The notes under the pieces: generated by a model
Database searches by the model: none
What the model was told of the DNA's origin: nothing
What the model saw: the letters and a program-made list of their open reading frames with translations, nothing else
Made by a program: the position numbers and the translations under genes
Shown here: in pieces, positions 26,332 to 35,783 of the stretch
Position numbering within the stretch: position 1 is the first letter of the stretch
Layout: each line of letters begins with the position of its first letter
Assembly (NCBI RefSeq): GCF_006715395.1
Contig: NZ_VFNC01000001.1
Coordinates: forward strand, 1,364,001-1,428,000
Direction: 5' to 3'
DNA length: 64,000 nucleotides
Source of the DNA: Streptomyces sp. SLBN-31
GTDB taxonomy: Bacteria > Actinomycetota > Actinomycetes > Streptomycetales > Streptomycetaceae

Positions 26332-27475
26332 CGGAGAACGCCTGGACACACTGGCCCTCCAGGGAGGCGCTGGGCCGTGCGGGAATCTCCCGGCCCCGGC
26401 GGCTGCTCGCCTGGCTCGTACGACTGCTGGTGCTCGGCATGCTGCTGTGGGGCACCTACGACAGCACCCACGTCCACGGATGGGGCGTTGTAGGAGCCGT
26501 CGCGGGAGTCCTCTTGGCCGGCGCAGTCGCCTGGGGATTCTGGCGCACCACCCTCGCCCACCGACTCCTTCCCTCGCTCGCGCTCATGGCCGCTCTCCTG
26601 GGACTCGCCGTCCTGGGACAGGCAGCCGGCTTCAGGACCGCGGCCCTCGTCCTGTCGTGCGGCTGCGCCATCAGCGCCCTGGAGCGGCTGCCCCTGGCCG
26701 CCGCCGTACCCGTGACGTCGGTCTCCCTCGCCGCCTACGCCGCCGTGAACAACGACGTGTGGCTGACCACCGCGGTGACGACGGCCGGACTGGCGCTCGC
26801 CGGGTACACCCTGCGTCTTGACGCCGAGGCCCGGGGCAACGCCCAGCGGCTGCTCGCCCAGGAGCGCGCCGCGCGGGTCGCCGAGGCCGAGTCGGCTGCG
26901 CTCGCGGAACGGGCCAGGATCGCGCGCGAGATCCACGACGTGCTCGCCCACAGCCTCTCGGCGCAGCTCGTGCACTTGGAGGCGGCCCGGCTGCTCATCG
27001 AGCGGGGAGCCGACCGGGACAAGATCCTCGAACGGGTGGTGGCGGCGCGCGGCATGGCCCGCGACGGGCTCGACGAGACCCGGCAGGCGCTGTCCGCGCT
27101 GCGCGGCGAGCTGACTCCGCTGGAGGACTTCCTGACGCAGCTCGTCGGTACGTCGGCCGGTGCCGAGGTCACCGTTGCGGGTGAGCGCAGGCCGCTGCCG
27201 GCGGAGGCCTCGCAGGCAGTCCGCAGGGTCGCCCAGGAAGCCCTGACGAACGTGCGCAAACACGCGGCGGGGGCCAAGGTCCGCATACGGCTGGAGTACG
27301 ACGCCCATCAAGTGACGCTGGACGTACGGGATTCGGGCGGCTCACCGGGCGACCTGACCGGGTCGGGCGCCGGGTACGGTCTGCTGGGCATGCGCGAGCG
27401 TGCCGAGCTGTTGGGCGGCTCGTTGGAGGCCGGGCCGGACGATGAGGGGTTCGTGGTGACGCTGAAGGTGCCGGT

Positions 27476-27479
<4 letters not shown>
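26328..27479 (+). CDS. NarL-type two-component sensor histidine kinase
   Basis: Membrane sensor kinase, 383 aa. Residues about 20-155 hold four or five hydrophobic segments and no sizeable outer domain, so the signal is probably sensed in the membrane. HisKA_3 dimerisation domain: RIAREIHDVLAHSLSAQLVH with the phospho-accepting His in EIHD (about residue 204). The ATPase domain has QEALTNVRKHA (N box), DSGGSPGD, and GYGLLGMRERAELLGG (G boxes). GTG start overlaps the upstream stop; its own TGA overlaps the ATG of the response regulator (ATGA). Confidence 0.92.
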
Positions 27480-28159
<680 letters not shown>

Positions 28160-28333
28160 GTCACCTGATGGGGTGAAGAGGACAGGGAAGAGAAGTCATG
28201 GATCTTCCCGTTCTGTCCATCCTTGGGCATGCAGTCAAGCAATGACCGTCCCCGCGGCAGTGGGGCCGGCGCCGAGAGTTCTGCCGAACACCGCGCGGGC
28301 CGTGGCCAGGCGCGTGCCGTGGTGTCCGGGGAC

Positions 28334-28783
28334 ATGAGGTACGACGATCCGTGGTACGACGCGCTCGCCCCGGGCTGGGGCGAGTCGACGGGAGCCCCGG
28401 TACCCGCGTCCGAGCCCGCACGCCGGGCGAGGGAGGTGCGAGCGGCAGCGGCGGCGGACGTCTATCTGGAGGTGCAGCGCAGTGCGGCGTTCCAGGAAGT
28501 GCGCCGCCGCTACCGGAGGTTCGTGGTGCCGGCGGTCTTCGTCTTCCTCGCCTGGTACGTGACCTACGTCGTGACCGCCACGGCCGCGCCGGGGCTGATG
28601 GCGCGGCCGGTGGTGGGCGCCGTGAACGTCGGGATGCTCGCGGGAATCGGTCAGTTCCTCACCACGTTCCTGCTGGCCTGGGCCTACGCACGGCATGCGC
28701 GGCTGCGCAGGGACCGGGCCGCGCTCGATCTGCGCTGGGACACCCAGGAACTGACGCGCTCGGTCGAGGGCGGTGCCTCATGA
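28334..28783 (+). CDS. DUF485 membrane protein
   Basis: Small inner-membrane partner of sodium:solute symporters, like YjcH beside ActP. 149 aa with this start: a hydrophilic leader beginning MRYDDPWYDALAPGWGES, then VYLEVQRSAAFQEVRRRYRR, a hallmark of the family, two hydrophobic segments (PAVFVFLAWYVTYVVTATAA and VNVGMLAGIGQFLTTFLLAW) and a charged tail. ATG 28334 is preferred since codon use before it is less GC3-biased; ATG 28229 in frame is the alternative. The stop overlaps the symporter ATG (ATGA). Confidence 0.83.
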   Translation: MRYDDPWYDALAPGWGESTGAPVPASEPARRAREVRAAAAADVYLEVQRSAAFQEVRRRYRRFVVPAVFVFLAWYVTYVVTATAAPGLMARPVVGAVNVGMLAGIGQFLTTFLLAWAYARHARLRRDRAALDLRWDTQELTRSVEGGAS

Positions 28784-30372
28784 CGGGCCATCACCAGACG
28801 CTGGCAATACTGCTGTTCAGTGCGTTCGTCGCCGTCACACTGGCGATCACGACCTGGGTGAGCCGCAACCGCCGTGGCTCGGCGGAGGAGTTCTACGTCG
28901 GGGGACGACTTTTCTCACCCCTGGAGAATGGTTTTGCCATCGCCGGCGACTACATGTCGGCAGCATCCTTCCTCGGCGTCGCCGGGCTCATCGCGCTGTT
29001 CGGCTACGACGGGCTGCTGTATGTGGTGGGCTTCCTCGTGGCCTGGCTGCTGGTGCTGTTCCTGGTCGCCGAACTGGTGCGCAACTGCGGGCGGTTCACG
29101 CTCGCGGACGTGATCGTGGCACGGATGAGCGAGCGGCCGGTGCGGGTCGCGGCGGGAACCTCGTCGGTCACGGTGTCCGTTCTCTACCTGGTGGCGCAGA
29201 TGGTGGGCGCGGGGAGCCTGGTGGCGTTGCTGCTCGGGGGGACGAGCCAGGCGGCGCGGGCGTGGACCATCGTCGGCGTCGGCGCGCTCATGGTCGTCTA
29301 TGTGTCGATGGGCGGAATGCGGGCCACCACCTGGATCCAGATCGTGAAGGCGATGCTGCTGCTCGGCGGTACGGTCGCGTTGACCGTCCTCGTCCTGCTG
29401 CGGTTCCACGGAGATGTGGACAGGCTGCTGCAGACGGCGGCCGAGCGCAGCGGTCACGGTGACGCGTTCCTGGCCCCTGGGCTGAAGTACGGGGCGGACT
29501 GGACCGCCCGCCTCGACTTCATCAGCCTCGGACTCGCCCTGGTGCTCGGCACCGCGGGGCTGCCGCACATCCTGTCGCGCTTCTACACCGTGCCCACGGC
29601 GCGGGCGGCCCGGCGTTCGGTGCTCTGGTCGATCGGGCTCATCGGCGGCTTCTACCTCATGACGATCGTCCTCGGCTTCGGTGCGGCGGCGATCGTGGGC
29701 CCGAACTCGATCCGTGGGTCCAACGCGGCAGGGAACACGGCCGTCCCGCTCCTCGCCCTCGACCTGGGCGGCGGTGCCGACTCGACGGGCGGAGCGGTTC
29801 TGTTCGCGGTCGTGGCGGCCATCGCCTTCGCCACGATTCTCGCGGTGGTCGCCGGTATCACCCTCGCGTCCTCCGCGTCCGTGGCCCACGACCTCTACAC
29901 CTCGCTGCGGCGCGGCCGGGGCGAGCCGCGCAGCGAGGTGGCGGTGGCGCGCGTCGCCTCGGTCGGTATCGGCGTGGTCGCGATCGCCCTCGGCCTGCTC
30001 GCGCGCGACATGAACGTCGCCTTCCTGGTGGGCCTCGCCTTCGCCGTTGCCGCGTCCGCGAACCTGCCGGTGCTGCTGTACTCGCTGTTCTGGCGGGGCT
30101 TCACCACCCGGGGCGCGGTGTGGGCCGTCTACGGCGGCCTGATCCCCGCGCTCGGGCTCGTGGCACTGTCGCCGGTGCTCTCGGGCAGCCCGGACTCACT
30201 GTTCCCGGGTGTCGACTTCCAGTACTTCCCCCTCCAGAACCCCGGCATCGTGTCGATCCCGCTGGGCTTCCTGGCCGGGTGGCTCGGCACGGTCAGCTCG
30301 GCCGAGCTGCCGGACGAGGCCAAGCACGCGGAGATCGAGGTGCGGTCACTGACGGGGGCGGGGGCCGCCTAG
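28780..30372 (+). CDS. Sodium:solute symporter, acetate/monocarboxylate type
   Basis: Membrane transporter of the SSS family, 530 aa with about 13 hydrophobic segments. EFYVGGRLFSPLENGFAIAG and DYMSAASFLGVAGLIALFGY near residues 32-70 are the signatures of ActP/MctC-type carriers. GTAGLPHILSRFYTVP (about 252-267) is the conserved sodium-site region. The DUF485 gene overlaps by 4 bases, as for the YjcH-ActP pair, supporting uptake of acetate, pyruvate or similar acids. Exact substrate unknown. Confidence 0.92.
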   Translation: MTGHHQTLAILLFSAFVAVTLAITTWVSRNRRGSAEEFYVGGRLFSPLENGFAIAGDYMSAASFLGVAGLIALFGYDGLLYVVGFLVAWLLVLFLVAELVRNCGRFTLADVIVARMSERPVRVAAGTSSVTVSVLYLVAQMVGAGSLVALLLGGTSQAARAWTIVGVGALMVVYVSMGGMRATTWIQIVKAMLLLGGTVALTVLVLLRFHGDVDRLLQTAAERSGHGDAFLAPGLKYGADWTARLDFISLGLALVLGTAGLPHILSRFYTVPTARAARRSVLWSIGLIGGFYLMTIVLGFGAAAIVGPNSIRGSNAAGNTAVPLLALDLGGGADSTGGAVLFAVVAAIAFATILAVVAGITLASSASVAHDLYTSLRRGRGEPRSEVAVARVASVGIGVVAIALGLLARDMNVAFLVGLAFAVAASANLPVLLYSLFWRGFTTRGAVWAVYGGLIPALGLVALSPVLSGSPDSLFPGVDFQYFPLQNPGIVSIPLGFLAGWLGTVSSAELPDEAKHAEIEVRSLTGAGAA

Positions 30373-30509
30373 TGCTGTGACCACGTAGGTTCGCGGTCGG
30401 GGCGGTTGGAGCTGCCGCCCGCCCCAAGCGCCCGCATCCGCAGCGGGAAGGGTTTCCGCTGCGGCGGACGCCCCTCGCCACCGTGGCCTGAACGCGAGTG
30501 GCCCTCGCG

Positions 30510-31154
30510 TCACCTTCGCCAGAACAGGTGGTGTGTCACGCCGCTCGGGCTGGGCACGACCTCCAGGTGGAACCGATCGCGCAGTTCGTCGGGGGACTCC
30601 CACAGGCGCAGTCCGGACCCGAGCTTTACCGGCGAGACGGCCACATGCATGGTGTCGACAAGGTCGGCATCGAGGAACTGTCGGATGGTGGTGACCCCAC
30701 CGCCGAGCCGGACGTCCTTGCCCCGCGCCGCTTCCCGCGCCCGTTCGAGGACCGCGGCCGGGGTGCCGTCGACGAAGTGGAACGTGGTGTCGGAGAGCAT
30801 GAACGACGGACGTTTGTGGTGGGTCATGACGAACACCGGCGTGCGGAACGGGGGTTCCTCACCCCACCAGCCGCGCCACTCATGATCGTGCCAGGGCCCG
30901 CGCTGGGGCCCGAATTTGTTGCGGCCCATGATCTCGGCACCGATGTTGCGTGCGAAGTCCCGAGTGAAGTAGTCGTCCAGGCCCCGGCTCCCCCCGGGAT
31001 CCGTGCGCATGGGCCAGCTTGCCGTGGCGCCGGCCCAGGCGAACAGCCTCTCGGGATGATCGTGGCCGAACGGCCGCTCGAGACTCTGGTGCTCACCGGC
31101 GCCGATTCCGTCACCCGAGACGTTGAAGTTCATGACTCTCAGCAGTTGATCCAC
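30510..31154 (-). CDS. Dihydrofolate reductase family protein (RibD C-terminal domain)
   Basis: Likely NAD(P)H-dependent reductase of the RibD_C/DHFR-like group; substrate unknown. 214 aa. MNFNVSGDGIGAG at the start, then IMGRNKFGP (about 83-91), PVFVMTHHKRPSF (nucleotide-binding strand), RLGGGVTTIRQFLDADLVD (GGG dinucleotide loop) and VSPVKLGSGLRLW. Start GTG 31154 is preceded by GAGGA at 6 bases; longer frames upstream lack a ribosome site. It is an isolated gene on the opposite strand from the symporter. Confidence 0.88.
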   Translation of the reverse strand: MDQLLRVMNFNVSGDGIGAGEHQSLERPFGHDHPERLFAWAGATASWPMRTDPGGSRGLDDYFTRDFARNIGAEIMGRNKFGPQRGPWHDHEWRGWWGEEPPFRTPVFVMTHHKRPSFMLSDTTFHFVDGTPAAVLERAREAARGKDVRLGGGVTTIRQFLDADLVDTMHVAVSPVKLGSGLRLWESPDELRDRFHLEVVPSPSGVTHHLFWRR

Positions 31155-31370
31155 GTGCGTCCTCGTCAGTCCTGTCGTGTCAATGTGCGGCGAGGCGCCG
31201 CACACCATGACGTCGAACGGGACGTGGCCGGATCGACAGCGGCCCACAACCCTTTTTTGCGAGGCGCGGCAGGAAGCGGTCCAGCCGGCGGAACCGGGAG
31301 AACCTTCCCGGTCAGAGCACTGACCGAGGGCGCCCTCACCGTCGTACTGCACAGTGTGCGGTCCGGACCG

Positions 31371-32063
31371 TCATGGCGCGACCCACGAGTACAGGTGTTC
31401 CGGGCGGCCCGTGTCGCCGTATTTGAGGGTCAGGCGCAGGCGGCCGGCCTGTTCGAGGTGGCGGAGGTAGCGCTGGGCGGTGGAGCGGCTCAGGCCTGTC
31501 TCGGCGGCGACCTCGTGGGCGGAGAGCGGGTGGTCGGCGTCGTGCAGGACGTGGCAGATCAGGTCGGTCGTCGGCTCCGAGTGGCCGCTGGGCAGGCCCG
31601 GTGAGGAGGGCGCCGGTGCGGTGCGCAGGGCGCCGAAGATGCGGTCGACCTGCTCCTGGCCGGCGATGCCGCGTCCGCCGACCCGGTCGACCGTGCGGCG
31701 CAGGGCGGCGTAGGAGTCCAGGCGGGTCCGCAGGGCGGCGAAGGTGAACGGTTTCACCAGGTAGTGCAGGGCGCCCAGGCGCATCGCGGTCTGCACCGTC
31801 GTCACGTCGCCGGCCGCGGTGATCATGATGACGTCGGTGCCGTGGCCCTGTTCCCGCATGCGGTGGACGAGTTCGAGGCCGGTCTGATCGGGCAGGTAGT
31901 GGTCGAGCAGCACCAGGTCGACACCGCCGCGCTGCACGGTGGCCAGCGCCTGCGCGGCGCTGTGCGCGCGGGCGGCCACCCGGAAACCGGGAACCTTCCC
32001 CACGTACTTGGCGTTGATCTCAGCGACGCGGAAGTCGTCGTCCACGACCAGGACGTCAATCAT
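31371..32063 (-). CDS. Orphan CitB/DcuR-type response regulator
   Basis: 230 aa. Receiver: VLVVDDDFRVAEIN, LVLLDHYLPDQTGLELV (acceptor Asp about 55), MITAAGDVTTVQTAMRLGAL and YLVKPFTFAAL (Lys about 108). C-terminal HTH (LSAHEVAAETGLSRSTAQRY, LKYGDTGRPEHLYSW). It is clearly a paralogue of the regulator at 35103-35783, sharing the N-terminal VLVVDDD and C-terminal LTLKYGD-GRPEH features. No kinase gene is adjacent; it faces away from the ABC transporter operon across a 161-bp promoter region. ATG 32063 with AGGAAGAGG upstream. It probably regulates the transporter genes and may be phosphorylated by the kinase at 35783-37459. Confidence 0.9.
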   Translation of the reverse strand: MIDVLVVDDDFRVAEINAKYVGKVPGFRVAARAHSAAQALATVQRGGVDLVLLDHYLPDQTGLELVHRMREQGHGTDVIMITAAGDVTTVQTAMRLGALHYLVKPFTFAALRTRLDSYAALRRTVDRVGGRGIAGQEQVDRIFGALRTAPAPSSPGLPSGHSEPTTDLICHVLHDADHPLSAHEVAAETGLSRSTAQRYLRHLEQAGRLRLTLKYGDTGRPEHLYSWVAP

Positions 32064-32142
32064 CGGGCCTCTTCCTGTCAAGGCCTGGCGGGCGTTGCGC
32101 CCGTGTTTCGGCTCCGCTGTTCTAGCGCGAGCAAAATGAGCA

Positions 32143-32155
32143 CAACAGGCTGTTG
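32143..32155. promoter_or_regulatory. Palindrome in the regulator/ABC divergent promoter
   Basis: CAACAG-G-CTGTTG, 6-bp arms with one central base, midway between the two divergent start codons. Candidate operator. Confidence 0.4.
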
Positions 32156-32210
32156 CAGGCAAAAGAACGGCATGCGCTCAGAAGGCTGCTGCTGTGTCCC
32201 GGACCACATC

Positions 32211-32216
32211 TACCGT
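32211..32216 (+). promoter_or_regulatory. -10-like hexamer of the ABC operon
   Basis: TACCGT ends 8 bases before ATG 32225; no ribosome site follows. Confidence 0.4.
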
Positions 32217-32224
32217 CCCCGGCC

Positions 32225-33040
32225 ATGAGCGCAGACACCAGCCCCGCCATCCGGCTGCGGGGCGCGAGCAAGATCTTCAGGACCCCGTCGGGGGGTCTGC
32301 ACACGGCGGTGAGGGAACTCGACCTCACCGTCGGGCGCGGCGAGTTCGTGGCCGTCGTAGGACCGACCGGATGCGGCAAGTCGACCACGCTGACCCTGGT
32401 CAGCGGGTTGGAGGAGCCCACCGAGGGCGAGGTTCTGGTCGCCGGGGAACCGGTGCGCGGCGTCGGCGACAAGGTCGGTTTCGTCTTCCAGCAGGACGCC
32501 ACCTTCCCCTGGCGTACCGTCCTGTCCAACGTCATGGCCGGCCCCCGCTTCCGCGGTGTGCCCAAGGCGGAGGCCAAGCAGAAGGCGCGCGAGTGGCTGG
32601 CCAGGGTCGGACTCGCCGCGTTCGAGGACCGTTATCCGCACCAGCTCTCCGGCGGTCAGCGCAAGCGCGTCGCGCTCGCCGCCACCTTCGTCAACGACCC
32701 CGAGATCCTGCTGATGGACGAGCCCTTCTCGGCGCTCGACGTGCAGACCAGGGCGCTGATGTCGGACGAGCTGCTGGAGCTGTGGGAGGGAACGGGCGCC
32801 TCGGTCGTGTTCGTCACCCACGACCTGGAGGAGTCCATCGCGCTGGCCGACAAGGTCGTCGTCATGACGGCCGGTCCCGCCACCGTCAAGCACGTCTTCG
32901 ACATCGACCTGCCGCGGCCGCGCAAGGTCGAGTCGGTGCGCCTGGAACCGCGGTTCATCGAGATCTACCGCGAGATCTGGGAGTCGCTCGGCGAAGAGGT
33001 CCGCATCACCCGCGAGAGGGGTGCCGCCGATGTCGCCTGA
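32225..33040 (+). CDS. ABC transporter ATPase, nitrate/sulfonate/NMT1 type
   Basis: Cytosolic ATPase of an importer in the NrtD/SsuB/TauB class. 271 aa. All motifs intact: Walker A VVGPTGCGKSTT (about 43-54), Q-loop FVFQQDATFPWRT, signature LSGGQRKRVALAA (about 141-153), Walker B LLMDEPFSALD, His switch FVTHDLEES. The EPFSALDVQTR and FPWRTV segments are typical of the class. It overlaps the permease start by 11 bases. Probably a leaderless message. Confidence 0.95.
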   Translation: MSADTSPAIRLRGASKIFRTPSGGLHTAVRELDLTVGRGEFVAVVGPTGCGKSTTLTLVSGLEEPTEGEVLVAGEPVRGVGDKVGFVFQQDATFPWRTVLSNVMAGPRFRGVPKAEAKQKAREWLARVGLAAFEDRYPHQLSGGQRKRVALAATFVNDPEILLMDEPFSALDVQTRALMSDELLELWEGTGASVVFVTHDLEESIALADKVVVMTAGPATVKHVFDIDLPRPRKVESVRLEPRFIEIYREIWESLGEEVRITRERGAADVA

Positions 33041-33887
33041 GGTTCTCAGCACGCCGGTCGTCGACACCGTCAAGGCCCCGGACCGCGCCCACTCACGCGC
33101 GCGTGCCGCCCGCAGACGTCGGATCGTCGTCCAGGCCACCCGCGTCCTGCTCCTGGTCGCCGTCCTCGGCCTGTGGGAGGTGTTCTCCCGCGCGAAGGTC
33201 ATCGATCCGTTCAACTTCTCGATGCCGTCGAAGATCTGGGACCAGATCTGGACCTGGGTCACCCACGGGACCGCGCTCGGCCCCCTGGGCGAGCAGATCT
33301 GGTACACGCTCTACGAGGCGCTGCTCGGCTGGGTGCTCGGCGTGGTCGCCGGTGTCGTGCTCGGCATCGCCCTTGGGCGGATCCGCTTCCTCGCCGATGT
33401 CCTTGGTCCATACATCAAGGTGCTGAACTCGATGCCGAGGATCATCCTGGCCCCGATCTTCCTCATCTGGTTCGGTCTCGGCCCGGCGTCCAAGGTCGCC
33501 TCGGCCGTCGTCCTGGTCTTCTTCCCGGTGTTCTTCAACGCCTTCCAGGGCGCCCGCGAGGTCGACCGCAACCTGGTCGCCAACGCCCGCATCCTGGGCG
33601 CCAGCGACCGCCGGGTGACCCTTCAGGTCGTCATCCCGTCGGCCACCTCCTGGATCTTCACCAGCCTCCACGTCAGCTTCGGCTTCGCGCTCATCGGCGC
33701 CATCGTCGGCGAGTACATCGGTGCCACCAAGGGCATCGGCCTGCTCGTCTCGCAGTCCCAGAACACCTTCAACGCCGCCGGTGTGTACGCGGCCATGGTG
33801 ATCCTCGCCGTCGTCGCGCTGGCGGCCGAAGGACTGCTCACCTTCGTCGAGCGCCGCGTCTTCCGCTGGAAACCGACGAACTCCTAG
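33030..33887 (+). CDS. ABC transporter permease, SsuC/TauC type
   Basis: Integral membrane subunit, 285 aa, six hydrophobic segments. The EAA-type coupling loop reads EVDRNLVANARILGASDRRV (about 178-197) followed by VTLQVVIPSATSWIFTSLH. Start ATG 33030 chosen because GAGGGG stands 7-10 bases upstream; an in-frame GTG at 33021 is the alternative. It is translationally coupled to the ATPase gene and followed by the binding-protein gene after about 100 bp. Confidence 0.93.
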   Translation: MSPEVLSTPVVDTVKAPDRAHSRARAARRRRIVVQATRVLLLVAVLGLWEVFSRAKVIDPFNFSMPSKIWDQIWTWVTHGTALGPLGEQIWYTLYEALLGWVLGVVAGVVLGIALGRIRFLADVLGPYIKVLNSMPRIILAPIFLIWFGLGPASKVASAVVLVFFPVFFNAFQGAREVDRNLVANARILGASDRRVTLQVVIPSATSWIFTSLHVSFGFALIGAIVGEYIGATKGIGLLVSQSQNTFNAAGVYAAMVILAVVALAAEGLLTFVERRVFRWKPTNS

Positions 33888-33985
33888 CCGTAAACGCCCG
33901 CTCGGGCGCCCCGGCCCCTTCGCCCCCCGCAGGCCCCCCTGACCCCTTCGCTCCCGCACCGCCATCCACAAGGACGTGAACCACC

Positions 33986-35047
33986 ATGCGCAAGTCCGCC
34001 AGAATCTCCGCCCTCGCCGCCGTCGGCGTCCTCGCCCTGTCCTCCCTCACCGCCTGCGCCAACGACGCGGCGAGCAGCACCTCCGCCGACGCCGGCAGCA
34101 AGGGCGACGGCAAGGGTACGAAGGTCAAGATCATGGTGGGCGGCCTGGACAAGGTCATCTACCTGCCCGCGATGCTGACCCAGCGGCTCGGCTACTTCGA
34201 CGCCGAGGGACTCGACGTGGAACTGCTGAGCGAGCCGGCCGGCGTGCAGGCCGAGACCGCGCTCGTCTCGGGGCAGGTCCAGGGGGCCGTCGGCTTCTAC
34301 GACCACACGCTCGACCTGCAGACGAAGCAGAAGTACGTCGAGTCCGTCGTGCAGTTCTCGCAGGCGCCCGGCGAGGTGGAGATCGTCTCGAACAAGGCCG
34401 CGGGCGACATCACCTCGCCCAAGGACTTCAAGGGGAAGAAGCTCGGCGTCACCGGGCTCGGCTCCTCCACCGACTTCCTCACCAAGTACCTGGCGGTCAA
34501 GAACGGAGTGAAGGTCAGCGACTTCGCGCCGGTCGCCGTCGGTGCCGGGCCGACCTTCATCGCGGCGCTGCAGAAGGGCGCCATCGACGGCGGTATGACG
34601 ACCGACCCGACCGTCGCCACGATCCTGGACAAGAAGGCGGGCAAGGTCCTCCTGGACATGCGGACCCCCGAGGGCTCCCAGAAGGCGCTCGGCGGACCGT
34701 ACCCGTCGTCAAGCCTGTACATGCAGACGGACTGGGTCAACAGTCACAAGGACACTGTCCAGAAGTTGGCCAATGCATTCGTAAAGACGCTCAACTGGAT
34801 GTCCACGCACAGCGCCTCCGAGATAGCCGCCAAGATGCCCGCGGACTACTCGCAGGGGAACAAGGCGCTCTACGCGCAGGCCGTCAAGAGCACCCTGCCC
34901 ATGTTCACCAAGGACGGCGTGATGCCGGCGAACGGCCCCGAGACCGTCGAGAAGGTGCTCAAGGCGTTCAACCCGAACATCAAGAACGCCAAGGTCGATC
35001 TGAGCAAGACCTTCACCACCGAGTTCGTGGAGAAGGCCAAGGGCTGA
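33986..35047 (+). CDS. ABC transporter substrate-binding lipoprotein (NMT1/THI5-like)
   Basis: Extracytoplasmic ligand receptor, 353 aa. Lipoprotein signal with lipobox LTAC (Cys about residue 26), then a Ser/Gly/Lys-rich spacer. The domain follows the NMT1/SsuA pattern: YLPAMLTQRLGYFDAEGLDV (about 62-81), VSGQVQGAVGFYDHTL, DFKGKKLGVTGLGSSTDF (about 153-170) and ALQKGAIDGGMTTDP. Ligands of the class include aliphatic sulfonates, nitrate and thiamine precursors; sequence alone does not decide. AAGGACG ribosome site. A convergent regulator gene ends 55 bases downstream. Confidence 0.93.
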   Translation: MRKSARISALAAVGVLALSSLTACANDAASSTSADAGSKGDGKGTKVKIMVGGLDKVIYLPAMLTQRLGYFDAEGLDVELLSEPAGVQAETALVSGQVQGAVGFYDHTLDLQTKQKYVESVVQFSQAPGEVEIVSNKAAGDITSPKDFKGKKLGVTGLGSSTDFLTKYLAVKNGVKVSDFAPVAVGAGPTFIAALQKGAIDGGMTTDPTVATILDKKAGKVLLDMRTPEGSQKALGGPYPSSSLYMQTDWVNSHKDTVQKLANAFVKTLNWMSTHSASEIAAKMPADYSQGNKALYAQAVKSTLPMFTKDGVMPANGPETVEKVLKAFNPNIKNAKVDLSKTFTTEFVEKAKG

Positions 35048-35060
35048 ATCCGTACGGGGG

Positions 35061-35104
35061 AGGGGCACGGTCCCTTCCCCCGCTCCCGACCGGGCCGTGC
35101 CCTC
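35061..35104. terminator. Bidirectional terminator between binding-protein and regulator genes
   Basis: GGGGCACGG (35062-35070) pairs with CCGTGCCC (35095-35102) with further partial pairing inside. It is located between convergent stops at 35047 and 35103. Confidence 0.6.
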
Positions 35105-35783
35105 AGGCGCGGGTCGCCCACACGTAACGGTGTTCAGGGCGGCCCGCGTCGCCGTACTTCAGGGTCAGCCGGGCGCGGCCCGTGCGCTCCAGGAGCTTCA
35201 GATAGCGCTGGGCGGTCTGGCGGCTCACCCCGGTCCGGTCGGCCAGCTCCTGGGCCGACAGCGGCCCTTCCGCGTTCATCAGGGCCTGACGCACCAGCCC
35301 GGCGGTGGTGGGGGAGTGCCCCTTGGGCAGCCCCGGATCCGAGGGCGCCGACAGGACGCCGAAGATGCGGTCGACCTCGGCCTGTTCGGCCTCGCCACCG
35401 CCGTCGAGCCGGCGGCGCAGCTCCGCGTACGCCTCCAGCTTGGCGCGGAGCCCCGCGAAGGCGAACGGCTTGACCAGGTACTGCAGCGCGCCGTGCCGCA
35501 TCGCGGCCTGCACCGTCGCCACGTCCCGGGCCGCCGTCACCATGATCACGTCGGTCTGGTGGCCGCGCCGACGCATCTCCTGGACGACCGCCAGGCCGGT
35601 CTCGTCGGGCAGGTAGTGATCCATGAGGACCAGGTCCAGCCGGGGCAGCGCCTCCAACTGCCGCAACGCCTCGGCCGCGTTGTGCGCCTCGCCGGCGACG
35701 TGGAAGCCGGGCACCTTCTCGACGTAGGCGGCGTTGACCTGGGCCACCCTGGTGTCGTCGTCCACGACCAGGACCTCGATCAT
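35103..35783 (-). CDS. CitB/DcuR-type response regulator
   Basis: 226 aa, cognate to the kinase upstream. Receiver: VLVVDDDTRVAQVN, LVLMDHYLPDETGLAVV (acceptor Asp about 56), VTAARDVATVQAAMRHGAL, YLVKPFAFAGL. HTH: LSAQELADRTGVSRQTAQRY. The kinase TGA and this ATG share one base (TGATG), giving translational coupling. It ends head-to-head with the ABC operon, which it probably regulates in response to a carboxylate-type ligand (inference from CitA/CitB systems). Confidence 0.93.
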   Translation of the reverse strand: MIEVLVVDDDTRVAQVNAAYVEKVPGFHVAGEAHNAAEALRQLEALPRLDLVLMDHYLPDETGLAVVQEMRRRGHQTDVIMVTAARDVATVQAAMRHGALQYLVKPFAFAGLRAKLEAYAELRRRLDGGGEAEQAEVDRIFGVLSAPSDPGLPKGHSPTTAGLVRQALMNAEGPLSAQELADRTGVSRQTAQRYLKLLERTGRARLTLKYGDAGRPEHRYVWATRA